Part shown: in pieces, positions 1 through 12,155 of the stretch
Layout of the letters: every line of letters starts with the position of its first letter
Numbering within the stretch: the first letter of the stretch is position 1
Source: RPQJ01 sp963793675
Lineage (GTDB): Bacteria > Pseudomonadota > Gammaproteobacteria > Steroidobacterales > Steroidobacteraceae
Assembly (NCBI GenBank): GCA_963793675.1
Contig: CAWCBA010000002.1
Location: 558,001 to 622,000, forward strand
Reading direction: 5' to 3'
Length of the DNA stretch: 64,000 nucleotides
Translations under genes and position numbers: made by a program
Notes under the pieces: model-generated
Databases searched by the model: none
The model's input: the letters and a program-made list of their open reading frames with translations, nothing else
What the model was told of the DNA's origin: nothing

Positions 1-483
1 TCCGTGAACTCCACATCCCACCGTCCTGAGAAATCCGCGTTGTTCGGCAAGGCTTCCCGGTAGAAGCGCCAGGTTGTACCGAGTTTCGCGTTGAACGGCA
101 GTTTCAACACCTTGCCGTCGGCGTGGACGAGCGCGACGTCGCCGCTCAGTTCGTCACCTGACACCTTCGCGCTCAGGATCGTCTCGTAGCCCGGAAATCG
201 TGCCTGCAGCTGACGCCGGAGCAGCTTGCACTTCGTCGAGCCGGACGCGTTCGTCACCGTTGATGACGTACAGCACCTTACCGGCTTCTTCCTGTGCGAC
301 GTCCAGACCGAAGGGCACGGTCTTCTTGCCGGGCAGTTCGATCGAGGCGCGGTAGCTGCCAGGCTGCAGTTCGCGGTTGGCGGGTTTCGAGCAGGCGGAG
401 AGCGCGAGCGCCGCCGCCAGCAGCAGTGCGGGAGCAACACACGTTCGCAGTCGACCCGCGAGGGGCAGGTGCAGTCGGTTCAT
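1..483 (-). CDS. Lipoprotein, N-terminal part of a TlpA-like protein (partial, frameshifted)
   Basis: This is the beginning of a secreted lipoprotein that runs off the left edge. The ATG at 483 is followed by a basic n-region, a long Ala/Leu stretch and a lipobox ending LSAC, so Cys31 should be lipidated. The domain after it (motifs PGSYRASIELPGKK, VPFGLDV, INGDERVRLDEV) resembles the N-terminal domain that precedes thioredoxin folds in TlpA-family disulfide reductases; any thioredoxin fold would lie outside the window. The frame breaks near 218: removing one C joins the part ending in QAA to a segment starting RQLQARFPGYE, which stays open to base 1. The gene follows the DUF2780-type gene by 24 bp on the same strand, so it is probably the last gene of that operon. 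The lipoprotein call is firm; the TlpA assignment is from memory of the family. Confidence 0.55.
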
Positions 484-507
484 GCGCCAGTTTCGGCCGT
501 GGGGCCG

Positions 508-897
508 TCAGATTCTTAGGGCGACGCGGATCTTGTCAACCAGGTCTTCGCCGCCGTGCTCGCGGACGTGCTCGATCACGATCGGGCCGAATTTCTTCGC
601 GGTGTCGATGTCGACGCCGAGCTCCGCGAACGATGCGGCGAGGCCCGCCCAGCGGCCAGCCGCCGATTTCCTGCCGCCGAACAACGATCCGATGCCGCCG
701 GCAAGCGAACTCAGGGCACTCGGCGGCGGGGCGTTCTTGAGCAGCTTGTCGGCGCCCGGGACGTCGGCGACGAACGCCTTGAAGTCCGTCGGGCTCAGGT
801 TCTGCTGGCCTGCACGCAGCAGCGCCACGACGCCACCGCGAGCCTGGTCCCTGGAGACGCCCAGGTCTTTGGTGATCTTGCGGATCAGGTCATCCAT
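508..897 (-). CDS. DUF2780-like hypothetical protein
   Basis: The product is 129 residues if the ATG at 897 is used; a GTG at 906 would add three. It has no signal peptide or membrane segment. The N-terminal half is helical (DDLIRKITKDLGVSRDQARG), the middle is a Gly/Ala/Ser linker (LAGGIGSLFGG), and the C-terminal half is again helical. This pattern matches small DUF2780/DUF937-type proteins of unknown function. It sits between the HerA-like ATPase gene and the lipoprotein gene on the same strand with short gaps, so co-transcription is likely. No biochemical role can be read from the sequence. Confidence 0.6.
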   Translation of the reverse strand: MDDLIRKITKDLGVSRDQARGGVVALLRAGQQNLSPTDFKAFVADVPGADKLLKNAPPPSALSSLAGGIGSLFGGRKSAAGRWAGLAASFAELGVDIDTAKKFGPIVIEHVREHGGEDLVDKIRVALRI

Positions 898-937
898 CGC
901 TGTCACTCGGGGTAGGGCGAACCGGACCGATTCTACG

Positions 938-3321
<2,384 letters not shown>

Positions 3322-3566
3322 GTCAGTTTCCTTGGGTCCGGGAACGCGCCAACGGCGGGTGGACGCCCCGGATGTTACCGAAATGTCACCGCCGGGCGAC
3401 TGACGGCGTAACCTCGCAGTCCGAGGATGGCATGAAAGTTCCAGTCAACTCCCTGGCCTGCGGCCCGGCCGTGCCGAAGGGCAAAGGGGTTGGGGGACAG
3501 CGGGTCAGTCGCAGGCTGCGGTGGTCGCGGACGTTGCTGCGGCACACCATCGGTGGAGGCGGGGCG

Positions 3567-4486
3567 GTGGCAGAGCGAGAAGAGTTGGAAGTGATGGCGG
3601 CAAAGCTTGCAGCTCAACCGGATTATCGGGTGTTGCGCCGGCTCGACACGACGCGCGCAGCGCCCCGCGCTCGAAGGCTCGACCGTCCGGCGCGCCGCGA
3701 TCGTCGACACCGAAACCACCGGTACGGACCCGACGGCCGACAAAGTCATCGAACTCGCGATCGTCGTGTTCGAGTACTGCCACGCTACGGGAACCGTCGG
3801 ACGGGTGCTCGAGACCTACGATGCCCTCGAGGATCCGGGCATGCCGATCCCGCCCTCGTCGACTGCCATCCACGGCATTACCGACGCAATGGTCGCGGGC
3901 CGGCGCATCGACGACGCGCGCGTCAGTCGGTTGCTCGAGTCCGTTGGCATAGTGATCGCGCACAACGCCGGTTTCGACCGCAAGTTCCTCGAGCCCCGCC
4001 TGCCCGTGTTCGCCACGTTGCCGTGGGGCTGTTCGTGGCAGGAAGTGCCGTGGGGCGAAGCCGGAATCGCGAGTTCCAAGCTCGAATACCTCGCGTACCG
4101 GTACGGCTTCTTCTATGACGGCCACCGCGCCGAAGTCGATTGCCACGCGCTGCTCGAGGTGCTGTCGCAGCATTTCGGCGCGACGGGCGGCACTGCGCTC
4201 AAGGTGCTGCTCGACTCCGCGCGCGCACCGTCGTATCGACTGTGGGCGAACAACTCGCCGTTCGAGACCAAGGACGCGCTCAAGCAACGCGGGTACTGGT
4301 GGGATGCCGGCCGCCGCTGCTGGTCCGTCGAAGTGCGGTCGCAGGAGGCGGTGCAGCGAAGAACTGGCGTGGCTGCGCGACACCGTCTATGCCGGCAAGA
4401 ACGTCGAGATCGAGCTCGACGAGTTCGACGCGAAGACGCGGTTCGCCGCGCGCGATGGGCGACGCACGAAGTTGCGGACGAAGTGA
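3567..4486 (+). CDS. DEDDh 3'-5' exonuclease (DnaQ/epsilon-like), two frameshifts
   Basis: The protein belongs to the DnaQ-like exonuclease superfamily. The DEDDh residues are visible: VDTETTGTDP (Exo I, Asp/Glu), HNAGFDRKFLE (Exo II, Asp), and HRAEVDCHALLEVL (Exo III, His and Asp). About 100 more residues follow, including WWDAGRRCWSVEV, which matches a stand-alone exonuclease family often labelled 'DNA polymerase III subunit epsilon' although it is not DnaQ itself. A GTG at 3567 opens a conserved N-terminus (EREELEVMAAKL). The frame must change between about 3650 and 3670 and again near 4358; both changes equal one extra base. The corrected gene ends at the TGA at 4486. The 245 bp upstream, shared with the divergent ATPase gene, show no clear promoter. 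Confidence 0.75.
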
Positions 4487-4529
4487 CCGGCGTTCATCCT
4501 TGCGGGATCAAGGCGAGGGAAGAAGCGGC

Positions 4530-4739
4530 ATGACGGTGAAGGACAGCAACGGCAACACGCTGGCCGACGGCGATTCGGTGCAGGTCATCAAGGACCTGAA
4601 GGTGAAAGGATCGTCGGAAACACTGAAGCGTGGCACGGTGTTCAAGAACATCCGGCTCACCGACGACGAGGAAGCGATCGAGTGCGGGCAGGGCCGCAAC
4701 ACGGTGGTTCTGAAGACCTGCTTCCTGAAGAAGGCGTAA
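4530..4739 (+). CDS. PhnA/YjdM-domain small protein
   Basis: This 69-residue protein starts at the ATG at 4530 after a purine-rich AGGCGAGGGAAGAAG ribosome-binding region. Its whole length is the PhnA domain (MTVKDSNGNTLADGDSV, LKVKGSSETLKRGTVFKNI, VLKTCFLKKA). Full-length YjdM/PhnA proteins carry an N-terminal zinc ribbon that is absent here, so this is the short form. Despite the old name 'alkylphosphonate utilization protein', the family role is not established and no phn genes lie nearby. It is 43 bp downstream of the exonuclease gene and may share its transcript. The stop codon is followed within 5 bp by a tandem repeat array. Confidence 0.85.
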   Translation: MTVKDSNGNTLADGDSVQVIKDLKVKGSSETLKRGTVFKNIRLTDDEEAIECGQGRNTVVLKTCFLKKA

Positions 4740-4743
4740 GCGG

Positions 4744-4882
4744 AGGAAGGCCAGGAAGGCCAGGAAGGCCAGGAAGGCTAGGAAGGGTAAGAAGTCCCGA
4801 TCCAGGAAGGATCGATTCCGTATCTTCACTTCCTCAACTTCCTCAACTTCCTGGCCTTCCTGCCCTTCCTCCCCTTCCTACC
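4744..4882. repeat. Inverted pair of 9-bp minisatellites
   Basis: Six tandem 9-bp units of the form AGGAAGNNN run from 4744 to 4797 (first three identical, AGGAAGGCC). Six units of the reverse complement form CTTCCTNNN run from 4829 to 4882. Between them is a small palindrome (GATCCAGGAAGGATC). The two arrays can pair into a long imperfect stem. They fill the gap between two converging genes, and the last unit contains the stop codon of the ABC transporter gene. A bidirectional termination role would fit the position, but neither arm ends in a T-run. Confidence 0.8.
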
Positions 4883-6758
4883 GGTAGCCCCGCGCCTGCA
4901 ACGCGAACAACCCGGCGTAATGCCCGCCGAGTTGCATCAGCGACTCGTGGCTGCCGCGCTCGAGGATGCGACCACCCTCGATCACCAGGATCTGGTCGGC
5001 CATGCGCACCGTCGAGAAGCGGTGCGAGATCAGGATCACCATGCGCGAACGGGCGAGCGCCTGGAACTGCTCGAAGACCTGCGCTTCGGCGCGTGCATCC
5101 ATCGCTGCGGTAGGCTCGTCGAGCACGAGGATGTCCGCGTCCTCGCGCATGAAGGCGCGTGACAGCGCGACCTTCTGCCACTGGCCGCCCGACAGCTCGC
5201 GGCCGTCCTTGAACCACTTGCCGAGTTGCGTTGCGTAGCCGCCCGGCAGCTCCTCGATGAACGGCGCCGCCATGCCGAGCCCGGCCGCTTCGCGCCAGCG
5301 TGCTTCGTCCTCGAAGTGCGTGACGTCACCCGCGCCGATGTTCTCGCCGACCTTGAGCTGGTAGCGCGCGAAGTCCTGGAAGATCACGCCGACGCGTCGT
5401 CGCAGCGCGGCCGGCTGCCAGTCGTCGAGATTCGTGCCGTCGAGCACGATGCGTCCGGTGTCCGGCGTGTAGAGACGCGTCAGCAGCTTGATCAGCGTCG
5501 TCTTGCCGGAACCGTTTTCGCCGACCAGTGCGAGGCTTTCACCCGGCCGCAGCGTGAAACTCACGTCACGGACCGCGGGTTCGGTCGCGCCCGGATAGGT
5601 GAAGCTCACCTGCTCGAACTGCAGGCCGGTGCCTGGCGAGGCGCCGGTCGTCACCGTGCCCGTCGCGGCGGCCACCGGCGTGTCGAGGTAGTCGTAGAGC
5701 GTCGACAGGTACAGGTTGTCCTCGTACATGCCGCCGATCGCGGAGAGGATCGACGACACGGCCGACTGGCCCTGCCGGAACAGCAGCACGTACATCGTCA
5801 TCTGGCCGAGCGTGATCTCGCCTCGCACGGCGCTCACGGCGACCCAGGCGTACGCCGCATAGAACGCGCCGGTGCTGACGAGACCCAGGAAGAACCCCCA
5901 GGTGTCGCGACGGATCGTGAGCGCGCGGTCCTCGCGAAACACCTTCTGGAATATCTGCCGGTAGCGGTCGAGCAGGCGTGGCCCCAGCTCGAACAGCTTC
6001 ACTTCCTTGGCGTGATCTTCGCGCGCGATGACCGTCTCGAGGTACATCTGCATGCGCGTCTCGGGCGAGCGCCAGCGGAAAAGACGGAATGCGTCGCCGG
6101 AGAACTTGGCTTCGGCGATGAACGAGGGCAGGCCGGCGAGCAGCAGCACCGCGACGGCCCACGGCGAGAACTGCGCCAGCAGCGTGCCGAAACTGAGCAG
6201 CGCAATCGCGTTCTGCACCAGGCCGAAGCTGCTCATCACGAGGGCAAGCGGTCGCGTCGACGCCTCGCGTCGCGCTCGCGTCAGCTTGTCGTAGAACTCG
6301 GAGTCCTCGAAATGGCGCAGGTCGAGCGTGAGCGCCTTTTCGAGGATCATCTCGTTCACGCGCTGGCCGAGCTGGGCGCGCAGCAGTGACTGGCAGGTCG
6401 AAAGTCCGCGCTGCACCGCCGCGAGCGCGGCCACCAGCACGCCTTCGAGCACGACGTAGCTGAGCACGGTGGAGAGATCGGTCGCGCCCGAGGCCTGATG
6501 CAGGCCGACCGCTGTCACGACCGCGTCGACGATCTTCGCACCGACGAACGCGATGCCGGCGGGCAACATGCCAGCCAGCAGCGTCAGCGCAGCGAGCGCG
6601 ACGGTGAGCGGCCTGCTCGTCGACCAGACCAGCTCGAGCGCGTGTCTCGTGTAGCGGAAGACGTCGCCGAGCCCCTTGAGGCTGGCGAACGCGCCTTCAG
6701 CGGGGGGCGGGCGTGCGCCCGGGCTCGAAGACGCGTGCAGTTTACGGCCGGCTACCAT
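4878..6758 (-). CDS. ABC transporter, fused permease and ATPase (half-transporter)
   Basis: The product of about 626 residues combines a six-helix ABC exporter membrane domain (first ~330 residues) with one nucleotide-binding domain. The latter has Walker A GENGSGKTTLIK, signature LSGGQWQKVALSRA, Walker B ILVLDEPTAAMDA and the switch histidine in ILISHRFSTVRMADQ. It should act as a homodimer in the inner membrane like MsbA-type or multidrug exporters; the substrate cannot be told. I chose the ATG at 6758 over an upstream TTG at 6779. A Pro/Gly-rich N-terminal tail precedes the first helix. No partner genes are adjacent: it converges on the PhnA-domain gene and lies 61 bp downstream of cysB on the same strand. 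Confidence 0.88.
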   Translation of the reverse strand: MVAGRKLHASSSPGARPPPAEGAFASLKGLGDVFRYTRHALELVWSTSRPLTVALAALTLLAGMLPAGIAFVGAKIVDAVVTAVGLHQASGATDLSTVLSYVVLEGVLVAALAAVQRGLSTCQSLLRAQLGQRVNEMILEKALTLDLRHFEDSEFYDKLTRARREASTRPLALVMSSFGLVQNAIALLSFGTLLAQFSPWAVAVLLLAGLPSFIAEAKFSGDAFRLFRWRSPETRMQMYLETVIAREDHAKEVKLFELGPRLLDRYRQIFQKVFREDRALTIRRDTWGFFLGLVSTGAFYAAYAWVAVSAVRGEITLGQMTMYVLLFRQGQSAVSSILSAIGGMYEDNLYLSTLYDYLDTPVAAATGTVTTGASPGTGLQFEQVSFTYPGATEPAVRDVSFTLRPGESLALVGENGSGKTTLIKLLTRLYTPDTGRIVLDGTNLDDWQPAALRRRVGVIFQDFARYQLKVGENIGAGDVTHFEDEARWREAAGLGMAAPFIEELPGGYATQLGKWFKDGRELSGGQWQKVALSRAFMREDADILVLDEPTAAMDARAEAQVFEQFQALARSRMVILISHRFSTVRMADQILVIEGGRILERGSHESLMQLGGHYAGLFALQARGYR

Positions 6759-6818
6759 GTGCCCGGCAGCTTGCCACAAACGGGGCCTGCGTCACTTGCG
6801 CGGGTCGCTGCGGCTGGC

Positions 6819-7797
6819 TCAGCGCAGCGGTATTTCGAGCCCCGCCGTGACCTGCTCGACGTCGGCCTGGGTCGAGGCGCCCGCCGCGCGCTCGATCAAC
6901 CGGCGGGTGAGCTGCGGCGCGAAGAGCTGGATGAAATCGAGCTGGTACTTGCGCAGCAGGCCGCCGCGCCGGAAACCGATCCACGTCGTGTGCGCGGGGA
7001 ACAGCTCGGATGCGTCGATGTGCACCAGGTCTTCGTCGTCCTTCTGTTCGACTGCCATGCTGGCGACGATGCCCACTCCGAGGCCGAGGCGCACGTAGGT
7101 CTTGATCACGTCGGCATCGCGCGCCGTCAGCACGACGTTCGGCACCAGGCCTTCCTTCGCAAAAATGTCGTGCAGCGACGACGGGCCGGTGAAGCTGAAG
7201 ACGTACGTCACGATGGGATACGCCGCCAGCTGCTTCAGGGTGAGTGCCTTTCTTCAAGCGGGCCAGCGGATGACTGCGCGGCACGACCACGTGCCGGTGC
7301 CAGCGATAGCAGGGCAGCAGCGAGTAGCCGTCAAAGAGCGATTCCGAGCCGGTGGCGATGGCGAAATCGATGCGATCGAGCGCCGCCATCTCCGCGATCT
7401 GCTCCGACGTGCCCTGGTGCAGGTGCAGGCGCACCTCCGGGTACCGTTCGCGGAACTGCTTGATGACCGCGGGCAGCACGTAGCGTGCCTGCGTGTGCGT
7501 GGTCGCGATCGAGAGCGAACCGCGTTCCTCGTCCTTCAGGTCGTCCGAGAGGCGCTTGATGTTCTGCACCTCGCGCAGGATCTTGACCGCGCGATCGATG
7601 ACCTGCTGGCCCGCCGGCGTGACGCGCGTCAGGTTGCGGCCGTCGCGCACGAAGATCTGGAAGCCGAGTTCGTCCTCGAGCAGCTTGATCTGCTTGCTCA
7701 CGCCCGGCTGCGACGTATGCAGTTTCTCGGCAGCGGCCGTAATGTTGAGCCCGGTCTGGGCCACCGCGGCGAGATAGCGCAACTGGTGCAGTTTCAT
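6819..7797 (-). CDS. cysB: LysR-family regulator CysB (frameshifted)
   Basis: This is a LysR-type regulator of the CysB/Cbl group. The N-terminal winged helix-turn-helix (MKLHQLRYLAAVAQTGLNIT, LHTSQPGVSKQIKLLEDELG) is nearly diagnostic, as is the effector-domain start (ATTHTQARYVLP). CysB activates sulfate assimilation and cysteine genes in response to N-acetylserine. The frame breaks near 7247, where one extra G in a GG pair separates HPLARLKK from ALTLKQLAAYPIVTYVFSFTG; removing it gives a protein of about 325 residues, the family length. No sulfur assimilation genes lie beside it. It is divergent from comM with 95 bp between, a likely site for both promoters. Confidence 0.88.
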
Positions 7798-7892
7798 GCC
7801 GGCATTCTAAGCGAAAGCGAACGATTCGCAGCTTGAGCGTCCCATGCCGTCGCGGCATATCGAAAGCACCATTTCCTGCAAGCGGATCCGTC

Positions 7893-9612
7893 ATGACACT
7901 CGCCACGCTTTTCAGCCGCACGCCGCAGGGCCTCGAGGCGCCGCTGGTGCGGGTCGAAGTCGACGTCGGGGCGGGCCTGCCGTCCTTCTCGGTGGTCGGG
8001 TTGCTCGAAACCGCGGTCAAGGAGAGCAAGGACCGCGTGCGCGCCGCGCTCGCCAATTGCGGCCACGAATTTCCGGCGGGCCGCGTCACGGTCAATCTCG
8101 CGCCGGCCGACCTGCCCAAGGAAGGAGGCCGGTTCGACCTGGCCATCGCGGTCGGCATTCTCGTGGCGTCGGAACAATTGCCGGCGGGCCCATTCGTGGG
8201 CATCGAACTCTATGGCGAGTTGTCGCTCGGCGGCGAACTGCACGGCGCGCGTGGCTTGCTGCCAAGCGCGCTGCAAGCCGCGCGGGTCGGCCACGACCTG
8301 ATCGTGCCGCTGGCCAATGGACGCGAAGCGGCACTGGCGAAAGGTGCCCGCGTGTTCGTCGCTCGGCATCTGCGGGACGTCTGTCGGCACGCGGCGGGAC
8401 AACAGGCGCTGGAGCCCGAAGCCTCGGTCGTCCCGCCCGCGCCCGGCGCGGACCCGCGCGGTCCCGATCTCGTCGACGTGCGAGGCCAGGCGGGAGCGCG
8501 TCGTGCCCTCGAGATTGCGGCTGCCGGCGAACACAGCCTGCTGCTGATCGGTCCTCCGGGCAGTGGCAAGAGCATGCTGGCGCAGCGGCTGCCTGGACTG
8601 CTCCCGGAACTCGACGACGACGAAGCGATCGAGTCCGCGGCGATCCGCTCGCTGTCGCCGCACGGCTTTCTGCTCGAGGGCTGGCGGCGACGACCGTTTC
8701 GCGCGCCACATCACACGGCGTCGGCCGTCGCACTCGTCGGCGGCGGCGGGCGCCCGCGGCCGGGCGAGATTTCGCTCGCGCACAACGGCGTGCTCTTCCT
8801 GGACGAGCTGCCGGAGTTCGACCGCAGCGTGCTCGAGGTATTGCGCGAGCCGCTCGAGAGCGGCCACATCGTGCTGTCGCGGGCGGCCAGGCAGGCCGAA
8901 TACCCCGCGCGGTTCCAGTTGGTGGCCGCGATGAATCCGTGTCCTTGCGGTCACTTCGGTGACCCGCGCGGGCGCTGCCGCTGTCCACCCGAGCGCATTG
9001 CCGCCTATCGCAGCCGCATCTCGGGTCCGTTGCTCGACCGGATCGACCTGCACGTGGAGGTGGGGCGGGTCGCGCTGGAGGACATCGCCGCGACGGTGCT
9101 CCCCGAAAGCTCGGCCGATGTCGCGGCCAGGGTCGCCGAGGCGCGTTTGCTGCAGCGACGCCGGCAAGCGCGCACCAACGCCCGGCTCGAAGGCAATGAC
9201 CTTGCCGTCCAGTGCCACGCTGAACCGGGGGCTCTCGAACTGCTGGCGCGCGCAATGCGTCAGCTCGGGCTGTCGGCTCGCGCGTATCACCGGGTCCTGC
9301 GCGTCGCTCGCACCATCGCCGATCTCGCCGGCACTGCCGGCGTAGGCGCCGAGCACGTCGCGGAAGCGATCACGCTGCGTCAGCTCGACCGCCGGAGCGC
9401 CGCCGAGCCGGAGGTTCCGTTTCTGGCATCGTCCCATTCGCGGTTCGTCCTGGCCCGCGGTGGACGATTCACGCAGGGAGCCTGCCCGGGCGGCTCGCAG
9501 GATGCGCAACCGAGGCAGGATGCGCATGCGGTCGCGGGCCCGCCAGTGCCAGGGTGGATCCGCGGACCGACAAGGCCCGCGCGTCAGGGCAGCTGGGACT
9601 CGTCGGGCGTAA
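7893..9612 (+). CDS. comM: YifB/ComM Mg-chelatase-like AAA ATPase (3' end uncertain)
   Basis: The product has the three ComM parts: an N-terminal Lon-protease-like domain (first ~170 residues, VNLAPADLPKEGGRFDLAIAV), a Mg-chelatase AAA domain (Walker A GPPGSGKSM, Walker B LFLDELPEF, MNPCPCGHFGD) and a C-terminal lid (LSARAYHRVLRVARTIADL). ComM is a DnaB-like branch-migration helicase used in natural transformation. The start is the ATG at 7893. Conserved sequence ends at about 9397 (ITLRQLDRR), as in other ComM proteins of ~500 residues, but there is no in-frame stop until 9917, deep inside the converging SPOR gene. Reading frame +1 stops at 9612, so a one-base insertion near the end is the likely explanation. 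That end coordinate is inferred. Confidence 0.85.
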
Positions 9613-10195
9613 CCGCTGTGGCGGAAATCTCAGCCTCGCGCAGCTTCGACTGGACCACGCGCAGTTCTTCGACCGTGGCAATCGGGCCGATGCGCACGCG
9701 GTACCAGGTCTCGTCTTCGACCGAGGCCCGTTGGATCTTCGCCGATATCCCCACGAGCGCGAGTTGCGCCTGCATCTTCTCGGCTTCCGTCGACTGCTTG
9801 AAGGAGCCAGCCTGCAGGACCGCGCCGCCGGTCGGCAGGGGGGTCTTCGCGGCCGCAGGAGAAGCCTTGCCGGACTTGCCCGGCACCTCCACTTCCTGTT
9901 TTGGCAGCATGTCGTAGAAGTCGAGCTCAGGCTCGGCCGGCGTATCCGTGGCGGTCACCGCGCCATCGTCCGATGCCGACTCGGACGCCGGTGACTGGGC
10001 GGCGGCCGGCATGGGCTCGACCGGGACGGAAACCTGGTTGCGGTCGTAGAGATGCACCGCGAGCGCGACGACAAGGCCCACCCCGAGGCCCGCGCCGAAA
10101 CCCGTCCAGCCACCGAATGGCTGGCCCGGCGCGTGGCGCCGGACATCCTTGTAATCGCGACTGAGCGTGCGGCCACCGCCACGGGCTGCGGCCAT
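9584..10195 (-). CDS. SPOR-domain, FtsN-like cell division protein
   Basis: This 203-residue protein has a short basic cytoplasmic N-terminus, one transmembrane helix (FGAGLGVGLVVALAVHLYD, about residues 31-50), a Pro/Ala/Ser-rich linker and a C-terminal SPOR domain (GAVLQAGSFKQSTEAEKM, WYRVRIGPIATVEE). SPOR domains bind denuded septal peptidoglycan, so the protein should act at the division site. Its ATG overlaps the argS stop (TAATG), showing translational coupling. The order priA-argS-SPOR is the one found in pseudomonads, where the gene is called ftsN-like and is followed by hslVU; here comM converges on it instead. Confidence 0.88.
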   Translation of the reverse strand: MAAARGGGRTLSRDYKDVRRHAPGQPFGGWTGFGAGLGVGLVVALAVHLYDRNQVSVPVEPMPAAAQSPASESASDDGAVTATDTPAEPELDFYDMLPKQEVEVPGKSGKASPAAAKTPLPTGGAVLQAGSFKQSTEAEKMQAQLALVGISAKIQRASVEDETWYRVRIGPIATVEELRVVQSKLREAEISATAVTPDESQLP

Positions 10196-11949
10196 TACAT
10201 GGCCTCCGGCGCCGACACGCCGAGCAGACAGAGGCCGTTGCAGACGATCTGCCGCATGCCGCGGATCAGCGTGATGCGGGCGTCGCGCACGGCCGCGTCG
10301 TCCACCAGGAACTGGTGCGCGTTGTAGTAGGCATGGAAGTCGGTCGCGAGTTCGCGCAGGTAATGCACCAGGGCATGTGGCGCGCGCTGCAGCGCGGCCA
10401 GCTCGATGACCTCCGGATAGCGGCTCATCGTCGCGAGCAGCGTCTGCTCGTGCGGCTCGACCAGGCGGTCCAGGCTCGCACGCCCTCGCGCCTCGTCGTA
10501 CTCGAAGCCCTTCTCGCGCATCTGGCGCAGCACGCTGCAGACGCGCGCGTGCGCGTACTGGATGTAATAGACAGGGTTTTCGTTCGATCGCGAGGTCGCG
10601 AGCTGCATGTCGAAGTCGAGGTGCTGCTCGTTGCTGCGCAGCACGTAGAAGAAGCGCGCAGCGTCGTTGCCCACCTCGCCGCGCAGCGTGCGCAGCGTGA
10701 TGAACTCGCCGGACCGCGTCGACATCTGCACCTTCTCGCCGCCGCGATACAGCGTGACGAACTGCATCAGCCGCACGTCGAGGCAATCGCCCGGCTGGCC
10801 CATGGCGACGAGCCCGGCGCGAACGCGGGCAATGTAGCCGTGGTGATCCGAGCCGAGCACGTCGACCAGTTGCTCGAAACCACGCTCACGCTTGTTCAGG
10901 TGATAGGCGATGTCGGATGCGAAGTACGTCTTGATGCCGTTCTCGCGCACCACGACGCGGTCCTTCTCGTCGCCGAAGTCCGTTGCGCGAAACCACTCGG
11001 CGCCTTCCTTCTGGTAGACGACGCCATTCTTGCGCAGCAGGTCGAGCGCGTGGTCGATGGCGCCGCCGTCCTCCAGGCTGCGCTCGCTGAACCAGCTGTC
11101 GTAGCGAACGCCGAACTCCTCGAGATCGTCGCGGATGTCAGCGAGGATGTCCCCGAGCGCGAGGTCGAACGCCTGGCGGAAGCCTGCTGCGCCGAGCAGC
11201 GACTTGGCGCGCTCGATGACGGCGTCGATGTACGCGTCCTTGTCGCCCGCGGGCGCATCCGGCGGCAGGTCGGCGAACACGACAGCGGCCGGCTTGTGCA
11301 GCGAGCGCCCCGCGCGCTCGATCAGTTTGTCGGCGATCGGGCGGATGTAGTCGCCGCGATAGCCATTGGAGGGGAAGGGGAACTGTTCGCCGAAGCTCTC
11401 GAGGTACCGCAGCCACACGCTCGCGGCGAGGATCTCCATCTGCCGCCCGGCGTCGTTGATGTAGTACTCGCGGAACACGTCGAAGCCGGCGGCGTCGAGC
11501 AGGTTGGCGAGCGACGCGCCAAAAGCCGCGTGCCGGCCGTGGCCGACGTGCAGCGGACCGGTGGGATTGGCGGACACGAACTCCACCATCACCTTCTTGC
11601 CGGCGCCGATCGAGGTGCGACCGTAGCTGCGGCCACCGTCGATCACTCGCACCAGTTCGGCCTGGTAGGCGGCGGGCGCGAGAAAGAAATTGATGAAGCC
11701 GGGTCCCGCAATCTCGACGCGGGACACGAGTTCGCTGGGCGGCAGCGCCGCGACGATCGCCTGCGCCAGGTCGCGCGGCTTGCGCTTCGCCGCCCTGGCA
11801 AGTTGCAGCGCGACGTTGGTCGCGAAGTCGCCGTGGGTCGAGTCGCGCGTGCGCTCGACGACGATGCCCGTGGCCGACTCCGGCGGGCGCAGTTCTTCCG
11901 GCAGGGCGCCCAGAGCGTCCCGCACGAGCTTTTCTATCAGGTATTTCAA
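10195..11949 (-). CDS. argS: Arginyl-tRNA synthetase
   Basis: The 584-residue product charges tRNA-Arg in the cytoplasm and is a class I aminoacyl-tRNA synthetase. Visible are the N-terminal arginyl-specific domain (first ~110 residues), the HIGH-type motif in ANPTGPLHVGHGRHAAFG (HVGH near residue 134), the MSTR variant of KMSKS (VQMSTRSGEF), and the C-terminal anticodon-binding domain (SVLRQMREKGFEYDEA). Length and motifs are complete, with no frame break. It is coupled to the SPOR gene downstream. The 206 bp between it and priA show no obvious terminator. Confidence 0.97.
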   Translation of the reverse strand: MKYLIEKLVRDALGALPEELRPPESATGIVVERTRDSTHGDFATNVALQLARAAKRKPRDLAQAIVAALPPSELVSRVEIAGPGFINFFLAPAAYQAELVRVIDGGRSYGRTSIGAGKKVMVEFVSANPTGPLHVGHGRHAAFGASLANLLDAAGFDVFREYYINDAGRQMEILAASVWLRYLESFGEQFPFPSNGYRGDYIRPIADKLIERAGRSLHKPAAVVFADLPPDAPAGDKDAYIDAVIERAKSLLGAAGFRQAFDLALGDILADIRDDLEEFGVRYDSWFSERSLEDGGAIDHALDLLRKNGVVYQKEGAEWFRATDFGDEKDRVVVRENGIKTYFASDIAYHLNKRERGFEQLVDVLGSDHHGYIARVRAGLVAMGQPGDCLDVRLMQFVTLYRGGEKVQMSTRSGEFITLRTLRGEVGNDAARFFYVLRSNEQHLDFDMQLATSRSNENPVYYIQYAHARVCSVLRQMREKGFEYDEARGRASLDRLVEPHEQTLLATMSRYPEVIELAALQRAPHALVHYLRELATDFHAYYNAHQFLVDDAAVRDARITLIRGMRQIVCNGLCLLGVSAPEAM

Positions 11950-12155
11950 GGTGTTGCCGTCAGCGAAGCGGAGGCTGCCGAGAGTCTAGGGAATTCCGGG
12001 AGCCGAAGCGAGGTCAAAGTATGGGGTGCGCACGCCGGCATTTTGCCGTTTTGGCTCGCTTTCGCCCATACGCGTTACATGCCAGTAACGTTGGACCCTG
12101 GCTCGATCGGTCGTCCGGGCAGCATCCTGCGCATCGCGAGCGGCGCTGGAAGTCA

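Noticed and set aside
7794..9527. A 577-residue leftward frame opposite comM
   Set aside because: It is antisense to a clearly conserved gene and has the Arg/Gln/Ala-rich composition of a GC-rich shadow frame.
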